Origin: CAVSRC01 sp963781775
GTDB lineage: Bacteria; Pseudomonadota; Alphaproteobacteria; Rhizobiales; Kaistiaceae
Length of the DNA stretch: 64,000 nt
NCBI GenBank assembly: GCA_963781775.1
Contig: CAWAHE010000005.1
Span: 10,995 to 74,994 of the forward strand
Reading direction: 5' to 3'
The notes under the pieces are model-generated. The model was not told the DNA's origin. It did no database searches and saw only the letters and a list, made by a program, of their open reading frames with translations. Made by a program: the position numbers and the translations under genes. This document shows, piece after piece, positions 55,214 to 63,910 of the stretch. Position 1 is the stretch's first letter. Each line of letters opens with the position of its first letter.

Positions 55214-56901
55214 ACGCACGGCGTCTGTGGCAGGTGCCGCTGCTCATCGTGGCGGTCGCGGCGATCGCCGCCTTTCCGCTGGTCGCCAACGGCTACTACA
55301 TCTCGTTCGGCATCAACATGCTGCAATACGTGGTGCTGGCGACCGCGTGGACGCTGTTCTCCGGGCCGACGCGCTACATCTCGCTCGCGACCGCAGCCTT
55401 CTTCGGCGTCGGTGCCTACACCATGGCGGTGCTGTCAGAGGCGCTGCCGCTGCCCGCCGTCATCGCCGTCGCGGCGCTGGTCGGGGTCGCCGTCGCCCTC
55501 GTCGTCGGCCTGGCGACGCTGCGCCTGCGCGGCATCTTCTTCGTCATCTTCACATTCGGTCTGGCCGAACTGATCCGCCAGATCGTTTCCTGGTACGAGA
55601 TCAAGGTCTCGCACACGGTCGGCCGCTACATCTTCCTCAATATCGGCCAGGAGCAGATCTTCTGGGAACTGCTGGCGCTGGCCGTGCTGGTATTCGTCGT
55701 CGGCTGGCTGATCGGCCGCTCGCGCCTCGGCCTGGCGCTCAACGTCATCGGCAACGACGAGATCGTCGCCCGCCACGTGGCCATCAATACGACCGCGGCC
55801 AAACTCGTGCTGTTCGCGGTCAGCGCCGCCTTCATGAGTGCTGCCGGCGCGGTCATGGCGCCGCGCTGGACCTATATCGATCCGGCGCTCGCCTTCAATC
55901 CGATGCTCTCCTTCCAGGTGGTCATCATGGCGCTGCTCGGCGGGACGGGACGCCTCTACGGTCCGCTCTTCGGCGTCGTGCCGCTGGTGATCCTGCTCGA
56001 GACCATCTCGGTCAATTTCCCCAACCACTTCTCGATCGTGCTGGGCGTCGTCTTCATCGTCATCGTCTATTTCCTGCCCGACGGCGTCACCGGGCTGGTC
56101 GATCGCTGGCGGAGCGGCGGCCTGCGCGCATTGATGCCGGGTGCACAGCCGGCCGTGGCGCGCGGCATCGACGGCGGCGCGCTCCTCGAGATCGATCGCC
56201 TCGGCAAGACATTCGGTGGTCTTGTCGCCGTCAACGATCTCAGCCTGTCGGTGGCGCCGGGCGAGATCCTCGGCCTGATCGGACCGAATGGCTCCGGCAA
56301 GACGACGGTGCTCAACCTGATTTCCGGTGCGCTCAAGCCGTCGAGCGGCGAGATTCGCCTGCGTGGCCACGCGATCTCGCGCCTTTCGGCCAACCAGATC
56401 GCCCGGCTCGGCATTGCGCGCACCTTCCAGCTGGTTCGCGTCCTGGAATCGCTGAGCTGCCGCGACAATGTCATCGCCGGCCTGGCTTTCCGCCACGATC
56501 CGCTCTGGGGCCAGGCGGCGCGCACGCGCGCCGGTGTGCTTCTGGATCGCGTCGGCCTCGGCAGTCGCGCCGATGTCCCCGCCGGGCAACTGACCTATAT
56601 CGACCAGAAGCGGCTGGAGCTTGCCCGCGCCCTCGCTCTTGAGCCCGAGCTTCTCCTGCTCGACGAATGGCTGGCCGGCCTGAACCAGCGCGAACTCGGC
56701 ATCGGCGTCGAGCTCATCCGCTCGTTGCGTCAGGAGGGCCTGACCGTCATTCTGGTCGAGCACGTCATGGACGCCATCCGCTCGCTCTGCGATCGCTGTG
56801 TGGTGATGAACGCCGGTCGGAAGCTTGCCGACGGCTCGCCCGATAGCGTGCTCGCCGACCGCGACGTCATCGCCGCTTATATCGGAGACGCCGTTGCTTA
56901 G
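55210..56901 (+). CDS. Fused LivM permease and LivG ATPase (cluster 2)
   Basis: A 563-residue protein starting at GTG 55210. Residues 1 to about 305 form the LivM-type permease (INMLQYVVLATAWTLFSGPT, LLGGTGRLYGPLFGVVPLVI). Residues about 315-563 are the ATPase: Walker A GPNGSGKTT, signature-like LTYIDQKRLELARAL and Walker B LLLLDEW with Trp where Pro is usual. The fusion of permease and ATPase is found in some Liv-type systems. It overlaps the next gene by 8 bases. Confidence 0.9.
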   Translation: MNARRLWQVPLLIVAVAAIAAFPLVANGYYISFGINMLQYVVLATAWTLFSGPTRYISLATAAFFGVGAYTMAVLSEALPLPAVIAVAALVGVAVALVVGLATLRLRGIFFVIFTFGLAELIRQIVSWYEIKVSHTVGRYIFLNIGQEQIFWELLALAVLVFVVGWLIGRSRLGLALNVIGNDEIVARHVAINTTAAKLVLFAVSAAFMSAAGAVMAPRWTYIDPALAFNPMLSFQVVIMALLGGTGRLYGPLFGVVPLVILLETISVNFPNHFSIVLGVVFIVIVYFLPDGVTGLVDRWRSGGLRALMPGAQPAVARGIDGGALLEIDRLGKTFGGLVAVNDLSLSVAPGEILGLIGPNGSGKTTVLNLISGALKPSSGEIRLRGHAISRLSANQIARLGIARTFQLVRVLESLSCRDNVIAGLAFRHDPLWGQAARTRAGVLLDRVGLGSRADVPAGQLTYIDQKRLELARALALEPELLLLDEWLAGLNQRELGIGVELIRSLRQEGLTVILVEHVMDAIRSLCDRCVVMNAGRKLADGSPDSVLADRDVIAAYIGDAVA

Positions 56902-59236
56902 GGTCTCTCATGTCGGCGCTGCCTACGGCAAGCACATGGCGCTTGCCGACGTCGACCTGCATGTCGACGGCGGCGAGATCGTGGTGATTCTGGGCGCCAA
57001 CGGCGCCGGCAAGAGCACGCTGCTGCGCGTCATATCGGGCCTGGTGCCGTCGCTGCCGGGCGGTTCGGTCACGCTTGGCAGCCGCGAACTCGCCGTCCTG
57101 CCGCCGCACGAGATCGTCGAGGCCGGAATCGCGCTGGTGCCCGAGGGGCGAGGCATCTTCGGTGAAATGACGGTGCGCGAGAATCTGACACTCGGCGCCT
57201 ATGCGCGGCGGGCCCGCCACGACGAGAAGCGCAATCTGGAACGCGTACTGGTGCTTTTCCCGAAGCTCAAGGAACGCTTCGGCCAGGCCGCGCGCACCAT
57301 GAGCGGCGGCGAGCAGCAAATGGTCGCCATCGGCCGCGCCATGATGTCGGCGCCGGAATACCTGCTGCTCGACGAGCCGTCGCTCGGACTGTCGCCGCTG
57401 CTGGCCCATGAACTGTTCGAGTCGCTGGTCGAAGTGCGCAAGACCGGCGTCGGCATCCTGCTGGTCGAGCAGAACGCGCGGCAGAGCCTGCGCATCGCCG
57501 ACCGCGGCTATCTGATCGAGACCGGCCGCATCGTCGGTCACGGCATGGCCAACGATCTGACCGCCGATCCCGCCGTGCGCGAGGCCTATCTCGGCGTCGG
57601 CGGCGTGCACGAGCCGCCGCTCATCGATGCCGAGGCGGATGATCGGCCGCCACGCCGCGCCAATGGCGGCGATCTTCCGGAGCGCACGCTCAACCTCGCG
57701 CCTTTCGCTGAGACACGTTCAACCGTACCGGCCCGGACAATGGCGGCATCACCGCCCACGTCCAGCCGCAGAATGGAGGGAAGTCCGATGTTCCACACCA
57801 AGCTGGTCATTGCCGACCGCGAGGTTGCCGCCGGAGGTGACCGCACCTTCGACCGCCTCGACCCGGTCACCGGCGATATCGCCACGCGCGCCGCCGCCGC
57901 CTCGGTCGGCGACGCCTCGCGCGCCGCCGATGCCGCCGCGGCGGCGTTTTCCGAATGGTCCGGCACACCGCCCGGCGAACGCCGGCGCATCCTCAACAAG
58001 GCCGCCGACATCCTGCAATCGAAGGCCGACGCCTTCGCCGAGGCGGTGGTCACCGAGACCGGCAGCCCGGCGCACTGGTCGCATTTCAATGTCGGCCTCG
58101 CCGCCGACATGATCCGCGAAGCGGCGTCGATGACGACGCAGATCACCGGCGAGGTCATCCCGTCGAACCGCCCGGGCTCCATGGCCTTCGCCATCCGCGA
58201 GGCGGTCGGCGTCATCCTGTCGATCGCGCCGTGGAACGCGCCGATCATCCTGGGCGTGCGCTCGGTCGCCATGCCGCTCGCCTGCGGCAACACGGTCGTA
58301 TTCAAGTCTTCGGAGAAATGCCCGCGCACCCATGCGCTGATCGTCGAGGCGTTCCGCGAGGCGGGCCTGCCCAAGGGCGCCATCAACCTGGTCAGCAACG
58401 CGCCGGAAGACGCCCACAAGGTGGTCGAGGCGCTGATCTCCCATCCGAAAGTCAAGCGCATCAACTTCACCGGCGCGACCAGGGTCGGCCGTATCATCGC
58501 GGAGACCGCGGCCCGCTACCTGAAGCCGGTGCTGCTCGAACTCGGCGGCAAGGCGCCGCTCATCATCCTCGATGACGCCGATATCGACGAAGCGGTCAAC
58601 GCCGCCGCCTTCGGCGCCTTCGCCAATGCCGGCCAGATCTGCATGTCGACGGAGAAGATCGTCGTCGACAACCGCGTCGCCGATGCCTTCCTCGCCAAGC
58701 TTGCCGCCAAGGCGAGCGCGCTGCCGGCCGGCGATCCACGCGGTCACGTCGTGCTCGGCTCGTGCATCACCGCGGAAGCCGCCGCCCGCGTTGGCGACCT
58801 CATCAAGGACGCGGTGGCCAAGGGCGCCAAAGTGCTCTCCGGCGGCGCCAGCGACAATTCGATCATGAAGGCGACGGTGGTCGACGGGGTGACGCCGGCC
58901 ATGCGCCTCTACGAGGAAGAGTCTTTCGGCCCGGTGGTCAGCGTCATTCGCGTCGACGGCGACGAAGAGGCGATCCGGGTCGCCAACGACACCGAATACG
59001 GCCTCTCCGCTTCGGTCTATTCGAAGGACATCGCGCGGGCGCTGAAGGTCGCCAAGCGCATCGAGTCGGGCATCTGCCATATCAATGGCCCGACCGTGCA
59101 CGACGAGGCGCAAATGCCTTTCGGCGGCACCAAGTCTAGCGGCTACGGCCGCTTCGGCGGCAAGGCCGCGATCGACGAGTTCACCGAGATGCGCTGGATC
59201 ACGATCCAGACCGAGCCGATGCACTATCCGTTCTGA
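56894..59236 (+). CDS. ABC ATPase (LivF)-aldehyde dehydrogenase single reading frame
   Basis: One 780-codon frame with no stop in between. The start is TTG 56894 (GGAGA upstream). Residues 1 to about 238 are a complete LivF-type ATPase: Walker A GANGAGKST, signature MSGGEQQM and Walker B LLLDEPSLGL, ending VREAYLGVGG. About 60 residues of low-information linker (PPRRANGGDLPERTLNLAPF) lead to an aldehyde dehydrogenase whose own ATG is 57788. Normal LivF ends near the linker. It may be a real fusion, or the ATPase stop may have been lost while the dehydrogenase keeps its own ribosome binding site. Confidence 0.85.
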   Translation: MLRVSHVGAAYGKHMALADVDLHVDGGEIVVILGANGAGKSTLLRVISGLVPSLPGGSVTLGSRELAVLPPHEIVEAGIALVPEGRGIFGEMTVRENLTLGAYARRARHDEKRNLERVLVLFPKLKERFGQAARTMSGGEQQMVAIGRAMMSAPEYLLLDEPSLGLSPLLAHELFESLVEVRKTGVGILLVEQNARQSLRIADRGYLIETGRIVGHGMANDLTADPAVREAYLGVGGVHEPPLIDAEADDRPPRRANGGDLPERTLNLAPFAETRSTVPARTMAASPPTSSRRMEGSPMFHTKLVIADREVAAGGDRTFDRLDPVTGDIATRAAAASVGDASRAADAAAAAFSEWSGTPPGERRRILNKAADILQSKADAFAEAVVTETGSPAHWSHFNVGLAADMIREAASMTTQITGEVIPSNRPGSMAFAIREAVGVILSIAPWNAPIILGVRSVAMPLACGNTVVFKSSEKCPRTHALIVEAFREAGLPKGAINLVSNAPEDAHKVVEALISHPKVKRINFTGATRVGRIIAETAARYLKPVLLELGGKAPLIILDDADIDEAVNAAAFGAFANAGQICMSTEKIVVDNRVADAFLAKLAAKASALPAGDPRGHVVLGSCITAEAAARVGDLIKDAVAKGAKVLSGGASDNSIMKATVVDGVTPAMRLYEEESFGPVVSVIRVDGDEEAIRVANDTEYGLSASVYSKDIARALKVAKRIESGICHINGPTVHDEAQMPFGGTKSSGYGRFGGKAAIDEFTEMRWITIQTEPMHYPF
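57788..59236 (+). CDS. Vanillin/salicylaldehyde-type aldehyde dehydrogenase (internal start)
   Basis: The 482-residue dehydrogenase begins MFHTKLVIADREVAAG at ATG 57788 with GGAGGGAAG just before it, so it can be translated alone. ANAGQICMSTEKIVVD holds the catalytic Cys, LLELGGKAPLIIL the Glu region, and MPFGGTKSSGYGRFGG the C-terminal loop. Family members oxidise vanillin, 4-hydroxybenzaldehyde or salicylaldehyde to the acid with NAD. With pobA next, a path 4-hydroxybenzaldehyde to 4-hydroxybenzoate to protocatechuate is plausible. Confidence 0.9.
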   Translation: MFHTKLVIADREVAAGGDRTFDRLDPVTGDIATRAAAASVGDASRAADAAAAAFSEWSGTPPGERRRILNKAADILQSKADAFAEAVVTETGSPAHWSHFNVGLAADMIREAASMTTQITGEVIPSNRPGSMAFAIREAVGVILSIAPWNAPIILGVRSVAMPLACGNTVVFKSSEKCPRTHALIVEAFREAGLPKGAINLVSNAPEDAHKVVEALISHPKVKRINFTGATRVGRIIAETAARYLKPVLLELGGKAPLIILDDADIDEAVNAAAFGAFANAGQICMSTEKIVVDNRVADAFLAKLAAKASALPAGDPRGHVVLGSCITAEAAARVGDLIKDAVAKGAKVLSGGASDNSIMKATVVDGVTPAMRLYEEESFGPVVSVIRVDGDEEAIRVANDTEYGLSASVYSKDIARALKVAKRIESGICHINGPTVHDEAQMPFGGTKSSGYGRFGGKAAIDEFTEMRWITIQTEPMHYPF

Positions 59237-59247
59237 GCGGCGACGAG

Positions 59248-60439
59248 ATGGTCGAACGCACGCAGGTTGGCATCGTCGGCGCGGGGCCGGCCGGACTGCT
59301 TCTTTCGCACCTCTTGGCGCGGGAGGGGATCGCGTCGGTCGTCCTGGAGGACCGCAGCCGCGACTATGTCGAGAACCGCGTGCGCGCCGGCGTACTCGAG
59401 CAGGGCAGCGTCGACCTGCTCAACGAGGCCGGCCTCGGCGAGCGAATGCGGCGCGAGGGGCAGGTTCATGCCGGCATCGAGATCCGCTTCCAGGGACGCG
59501 GCCATCGCGTCGACTTCCCCGCGCTGACCGGCGGCAAGCAGATCACCGTCTATGGCCAGCAGGAAGCGGTGAAGGACATCATCGCGGCTCGCCTCGCCGA
59601 TGGCGGCGTCATCCATTTCGAGGTCGCCGACGTCGCCGTGCGGGACTTCGACGGTGACCATCCGCGGATCACGTATAGGCGCGCGAGGTTCGGCCGAGGA
59701 GGTCCGCTGCGATTTCATCGCCGGTTGCGACGGCTTCCACGGCATCTGCCGTCCGTCGGTTCCCGATGGCGTGCTCAGCTTCTTCGACCGGGTCTATCCC
59801 TTCGCGTGGCTCGGCATTCTTTCGGAATCGCCGCCGGCATCCGACGAGTTGATCTACACCCACACCGACCGTGGCTTCGCGCTGCTGTCGACGCGCGCGC
59901 CCATGCTCCAGCGCCATTACCTTCAGGTCGATCCGGACGAGGATATCGCCGACTGGCCGGACGACCGCATCTGGGAGGAGTTGCAGCGGCGCACCGCGCT
60001 TGCCGACGGCGGCTTCCGCATCCCCGAAGGCCCGATCCAGCAGAAGGGCATTACGCCCATGCGCAGTTTCGTCACCGAACCGATGCAATACGGGCGGCTG
60101 TTCCTCGCCGGCGACGCCGCTCACATCGTGCCGCCGACGGGCGCCAAGGGCATGAACCTCGCCGTCGCCGACATCCGCTATCTCGGCGAGGCGCTGGTCG
60201 CTTTCTACAAGTCGGGCGATCGAACCATGCTCGCCGCCTACAGCGCGCGCTGCCTGCGCCGGGTGTGGAAATCGCAACGTTTCTCGTGGTGGATGACCAC
60301 CTTGCTCCACCTGAGTCCCGACGATCTGCCCTTCGATCGGCGGCGGCAAATCGCCGAACTGGACTACGTCACCGGCTCCCGCGCGGCCATGTCGGCGCTC
60401 GCCGAGAACTATGTCGGCCTGCCTTTCGACCCGGCTTGA
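59248..60439 (+). pseudogene. pobA: 4-hydroxybenzoate 3-monooxygenase, frameshifted
   Basis: The N-terminal part in frame 1 from ATG 59248 is normal PobA (VGIVGAGPAGLLLSHLLARE, RDYVENRVRAGVLEQGSVDL). Near 59686 the frame goes wrong; the right sequence continues in another frame: EVRCDFIAGCDGFHGICRP, GDAAHIVPPTGAKGMNLAVA and ENYVGLPFDPA to the stop at 60439. One extra base (an A in gcg-a-ggt) would restore about 396 residues. It oxidises 4-hydroxybenzoate to protocatechuate using NADPH and FAD. Either a true pseudogene or a sequence error. Confidence 0.85.
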
Positions 60440-60605
60440 GCCAGGCGTCAGCGCGACCGCGCCTCTCGCCTTGAGACGAAATGTGACAAGCGCGCGACCG
60501 TCATCGGCTTGCCCTGTGCCGCCCGCACGCCATAATTGCGCGCGAGGTTCGGGGTTATCGCCCCCTTAACCGATTTGGCCGACCCTTCTGGCGGAACGGG
60601 TGAAC

Positions 60606-61541
60606 ATGCGAACTGCTGTGCTTTCCTTGATTCTTGCGGCCGCCGTTTCGCTGGCGGCGGGCGCCGCGTGGTCGGCGAATGCGACGCCGGCCAAGGTATT
60701 GTTCGGCAAGGCCGAAGTGCCTTCGCCCGGCAAGCCGCAGCCGATCGGTTCTTACGCCAAGGGCTGCATGGCCGGCGCCGAAGCGCTGCCCATCGACGGG
60801 CCGCACTGGCAGGTCATGCGCCTGTCGCGCAATCGCAACTGGGGTCAGCCGGAACTCGTCCAGTACATCGAAAAACTGTCGGCCGATGCGGCCAAGGATG
60901 GCTGGAACGGCCTGCTGATCGGCGACATGGCGCAACCGCGCGGCGGCCCCATGGTCTCCGGCCATGCCAGCCACCAGATCGGCCTCGATGTCGACATCTG
61001 GCTGACGCCCATGCCCGATCACGTCATGGACCGCAAGGAGCGCGAGACGAAGGCTGCCCAGTCGCTGCTGGTCAGGGGAAAGCGGCTGACGCTCGATACA
61101 AAGAAGTGGTCGGACGCGGATCTTTTCCTGTTGCGGCGCGCGGCCTCCTATCCCGAGGTGGCGCGCATCTTCATCAGCGCGGCGATCAAGCAGAAGCTCT
61201 GCGACACGGCCGGCAGCGACCGCGACTGGCTGCGCAAGATCCGGCCCTGGTACGGTCATGACGACCATTTGCACGTACGGCTGGTGTGCCCTCCGGGCGC
61301 CGCCAGCTGTGTGAACCAGTCGCCGCCGCCGGCCGGCGACGGCTGCGGCAAGGAGCTTGCCTCGTGGTTCAAGCCGCCGCCCCCGCCGCCGAAGAAACCG
61401 CCAAAGCCGCGCCCACCACCGCCGGAACTGACGCTGGCCAGCTTGCCGTCGGCCTGCGCCAACGTATTGGCGGCAGGTCCGGGCGGGGTTTCGCCGACTG
61501 CCGGCGTGCCGATTCCGGCGCCCCGGCCGGCAACCAACTGA
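60606..61541 (+). CDS. mepA: Penicillin-insensitive murein endopeptidase
   Basis: A 311-residue M74-type peptidase (ATG 60606, MRTAVLSLILAAAVS; signal peptide ending AWSA). Zinc ligands are in GHASHQIGLDVDIWL and WYGHDDHLHVRL. The C-terminus is proline-rich (KPPPPPPKKPPKPRPPPPEL) and may bind the cell wall. It cuts DD-crosslinks in peptidoglycan. Convergent with the CHAD gene. Confidence 0.92.
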   Translation: MRTAVLSLILAAAVSLAAGAAWSANATPAKVLFGKAEVPSPGKPQPIGSYAKGCMAGAEALPIDGPHWQVMRLSRNRNWGQPELVQYIEKLSADAAKDGWNGLLIGDMAQPRGGPMVSGHASHQIGLDVDIWLTPMPDHVMDRKERETKAAQSLLVRGKRLTLDTKKWSDADLFLLRRAASYPEVARIFISAAIKQKLCDTAGSDRDWLRKIRPWYGHDDHLHVRLVCPPGAASCVNQSPPPAGDGCGKELASWFKPPPPPPKKPPKPRPPPPELTLASLPSACANVLAAGPGGVSPTAGVPIPAPRPATN

Positions 61542-61554
61542 CGCGACGGCTGCT

Positions 61555-62412
61555 TCAGCGCATGTGCAGGGTGCGGGCAAAGGCCCTGGTCGGCTCGCCA
61601 TAGATGCGTTCGCCGAGCTCGAAGGCCTCCGCCTCGAGTTCGCGCCGCTTGTCGGCGATCAGCGAGAGTTGGCTCATCAGGGCCGGGTCGCCGGTCGGCG
61701 ACAGCGCCAGCTTCTCGGCGAGCATGGCGTGGTCGTGGTCGAGGCCGAGCAGATCGCCCAGCCGCTCCAGCAGGGGCGCGGCCTTGCGTCCCTTCTGGCT
61801 GAGGCGCTTGCGCGCCAGCCGCAGCAGATGCCAGAGGTCCTTCACCTTCTTGCGCCAGCGGTGCAGGTCGGGCGTCGCGAGGCTTGAGTGCGCGCGCTCC
61901 ATCGACTTGCGCCCCTGCCGATAGACCCGCTCCAATGCATCCTCCAGCAGTTTCCCGCCGTCGAACGGCTCGGTCCCCAGAGCGGCAACGTCGGCGATCA
62001 GCCGGCCAAGACGCCGGCCAACCTCGCCGATCGGTGTCTTTTCGTGGTGGGCGAGAGCGGCCTCGCGGTCGAGCGCCTCGACCACGCGGTCGAGGCCAAG
62101 CTCGGCTGCCCGCGGCGTCGCCGCGGCGAGCCCGCGGGCGCTCGCCGCCGCAACATCGGCGTCGCGGGCGCCGGCAAGCATCCGGGCAACCGCATTGAGC
62201 GACTCGCGGGCGGCGGCGGCGCGCTCGCCGAGGCCCGGTTCGATGACCCTCAGCAGCGTGCGGACCCGCTTCAGGCGCTGGCGGACGCGATGGACGCGCT
62301 GCTCGCGGGCGCCGGCGCCATTGAGGTCCCGGCGCGCCGCCGCGAGATCGTCGCCGGCCAGACGCAACAGCGCGGCACCGATCTCCTCGTCCTTCTCGAT
62401 GCGATGCGGCAC
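61555..62412 (-). CDS. CHAD domain protein
   Basis: A 285-residue protein if it starts at GTG 62412 (GGGGA upstream); the frame is open to 62481 with a TTG. HRVRQRLKRVRTLLRVIEPG and DLHRWRKKVKDLWHLLRLA carry conserved histidines and basic residues of the CHAD fold, which binds polyphosphate. It has no partner domain such as CYTH. Function probably at polyphosphate granules. Confidence 0.85.
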   Translation of the reverse strand: MPHRIEKDEEIGAALLRLAGDDLAAARRDLNGAGAREQRVHRVRQRLKRVRTLLRVIEPGLGERAAAARESLNAVARMLAGARDADVAAASARGLAAATPRAAELGLDRVVEALDREAALAHHEKTPIGEVGRRLGRLIADVAALGTEPFDGGKLLEDALERVYRQGRKSMERAHSSLATPDLHRWRKKVKDLWHLLRLARKRLSQKGRKAAPLLERLGDLLGLDHDHAMLAEKLALSPTGDPALMSQLSLIADKRRELEAEAFELGERIYGEPTRAFARTLHMR

Positions 62413-62477
62413 GTCTTTTCCCCGTAGCGGCGCGGCATTATGCACAGCGCCGACGACCGGTCGAGCCGGCCCGCCCG

Positions 62478-63146
62478 TCAATGGGCGGCGGCGACGCCAA
62501 GCCCGATCGGGCAGGACACGCCGGTGCCGCCGAGGCCGCAGTAGCCGCCGGGATTCTTGGCGAGGTACTGCTGATGATAGTCCTCGGCGAAGTAGAACGC
62601 CGGCCGGTCCACGATCTCGGTGGTGATCGCGCCGTAGCCCTTGTCCTTCAGGGCCTTGCCATAGGCCGCCGCCGCGGCCTCGGCCGTCTTCCGCTGGGCC
62701 TCGTCGGCGACGTAGATGCCCGAGCGATACTGCGTGCCGACATCGTTGCCCTGGCGCATGCCCTGCGTCGGATCGTGGCCCTCGAAGAAGGCCTTCACCA
62801 GCGTCTCGTAGCTGACCGTCTTCGGGTCATAGACGACCATCACCACCTCGTTGTGGCCGGTCTTGCCGGTGCAGACTTCCTGGTAGGTCGGGTTGGGGGT
62901 GTAGCCGCCGGCATAGCCGACCGCGGTCACCCAGACGCCCGGGATTTTCCAGAACGCGCGCTCCGCGCCCCAGAAACAGCCAAGGCCGAAAAGCGCGGTC
63001 TCGCTGCCCTCCGGGTAGGGTCCCTTGAGCGGACGGTGGTTGACGAAGTGGGTCTCGGCGGTCGGGATCGCGGTGGCGCGGCCCGGCAGCGCCTGTGCCT
63101 TTTCGGGCATGGCGGTCTTGCGGCCGATCAGGTCGAGGATGTTCAT
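62478..63146 (-). CDS. msrA: Peptide methionine sulfoxide reductase A
   Basis: A 222-residue MsrA (ATG 63146, AAGGAGG upstream). The catalytic Cys is in LFGLGCFWGAERAFWKIPGV; FFEGHDPTQGMRQGNDVGTQ is the second conserved block. The C-terminal GGYCGLGGTGVSCPIG provides resolving cysteines. It repairs Met-S-sulfoxide in proteins. Confidence 0.96.
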   Translation of the reverse strand: MNILDLIGRKTAMPEKAQALPGRATAIPTAETHFVNHRPLKGPYPEGSETALFGLGCFWGAERAFWKIPGVWVTAVGYAGGYTPNPTYQEVCTGKTGHNEVVMVVYDPKTVSYETLVKAFFEGHDPTQGMRQGNDVGTQYRSGIYVADEAQRKTAEAAAAAYGKALKDKGYGAITTEIVDRPAFYFAEDYHQQYLAKNPGGYCGLGGTGVSCPIGLGVAAAH

Positions 63147-63206
63147 GGCATTCCTCCTTTCCGGCCGGCTGGCCGGTGGTGCGGGGTGACGAAGGCGCCG
63201 TTCCGC

Positions 63207-63533
63207 TCAGCCATAGGCGACCTTCAGGCGCCGGCGGCGCCCGAGATAGGTCAGCAGAAAGCCGGCCGCGCCCAGAACAATCCAGGTCGGCAGAAGCAGG
63301 ACCGACTGGATCACCGGGTCCCAGACCCAATGCCCGACATAGGATTCGATCCTGCGCTGCACGAATTCCTGCGTCGCCATGAGCGACGGCTGGCTGAGAC
63401 TGGCCCAGGCGAGGCCGAGCGGCGTGAACGTCAGGGCCGAGGTGGCGATCGTCCGGGTTGCGTCGATCACCAGCGCCACTAGAGCACCGGCGATGAGCCA
63501 CAGGCCGACGAAACGCGAGAGAAAGCCGATCAT
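63207..63533 (-). CDS. Small two-helix membrane protein
   Basis: A 108-residue protein (ATG 63533, MIGFLSRFVGLWLIAG). The first helix is FVGLWLIAGALVALVID, the second LLLPTWIVLGAAGFLLTYLG, followed by basic RRRRLK. It may be a PetM- or phosphatase-associated type helper; I do not recognise a family. It sits 60 bases upstream of msrA on the same strand. Confidence 0.7.
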   Translation of the reverse strand: MIGFLSRFVGLWLIAGALVALVIDATRTIATSALTFTPLGLAWASLSQPSLMATQEFVQRRIESYVGHWVWDPVIQSVLLLPTWIVLGAAGFLLTYLGRRRRLKVAYG

Positions 63534-63843
63534 GCCCTGCCGCCCAGTCGAGAACGGCACCTTCCGATGACGCTGAAATAGGGATGGCAAGTGTCGGCTG
63601 CAATCGGTGGCGCGGTCAACAGTCGGCGAGCGCCGCGTGATGGATTTGGCACGCTGTGCGAGCGTCCCCAAGCCGGCCGCCGGCGCCTCTTTGGCCGACA
63701 AGACGGGTTGGCCTCCGCCACTGCTGGCTGTTGCCATGCTGGCCTGGCGGCCGCCGGTGTCGCGCAAAACGCCGGCCGGCGGCGGCAAGTTGGCTGGGGA
63801 ATCCGCCGTTTGCCCTGCCGCGCGCGGCGGCCGGAAAGCCCGC
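63534..63843. other. Gap without a gene before the tRNA promoter
   Basis: This stretch shows several short open frames but none with family features. I call nothing here. Confidence 0.4.
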
Positions 63844-63871
63844 TTGCGCTAGGGGTCGCCACGATTATAGT
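63844..63871 (+). promoter_or_regulatory. Promoter of tRNA-Ser
   Basis: TTGCGC (63844-63849) and TATAGT (63866-63871) are 16 bases apart and placed 39 bases upstream of the tRNA. The -10 is a good match; the -35 is a moderate one. Confidence 0.6.
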
Positions 63872-63910
63872 GCGCGCCCTGACCGGCAGGCGCCTTTCGC
63901 GCGGTCCTGC

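Noticed and set aside
59686..60474. Continuation of the pobA start frame to 60474 as a genuine C-terminus
   Set aside because: After about residue 146 the translation is Arg-rich and unlike PobA, while the conserved GDAAHIVPPTGAKGMN continues in another frame.
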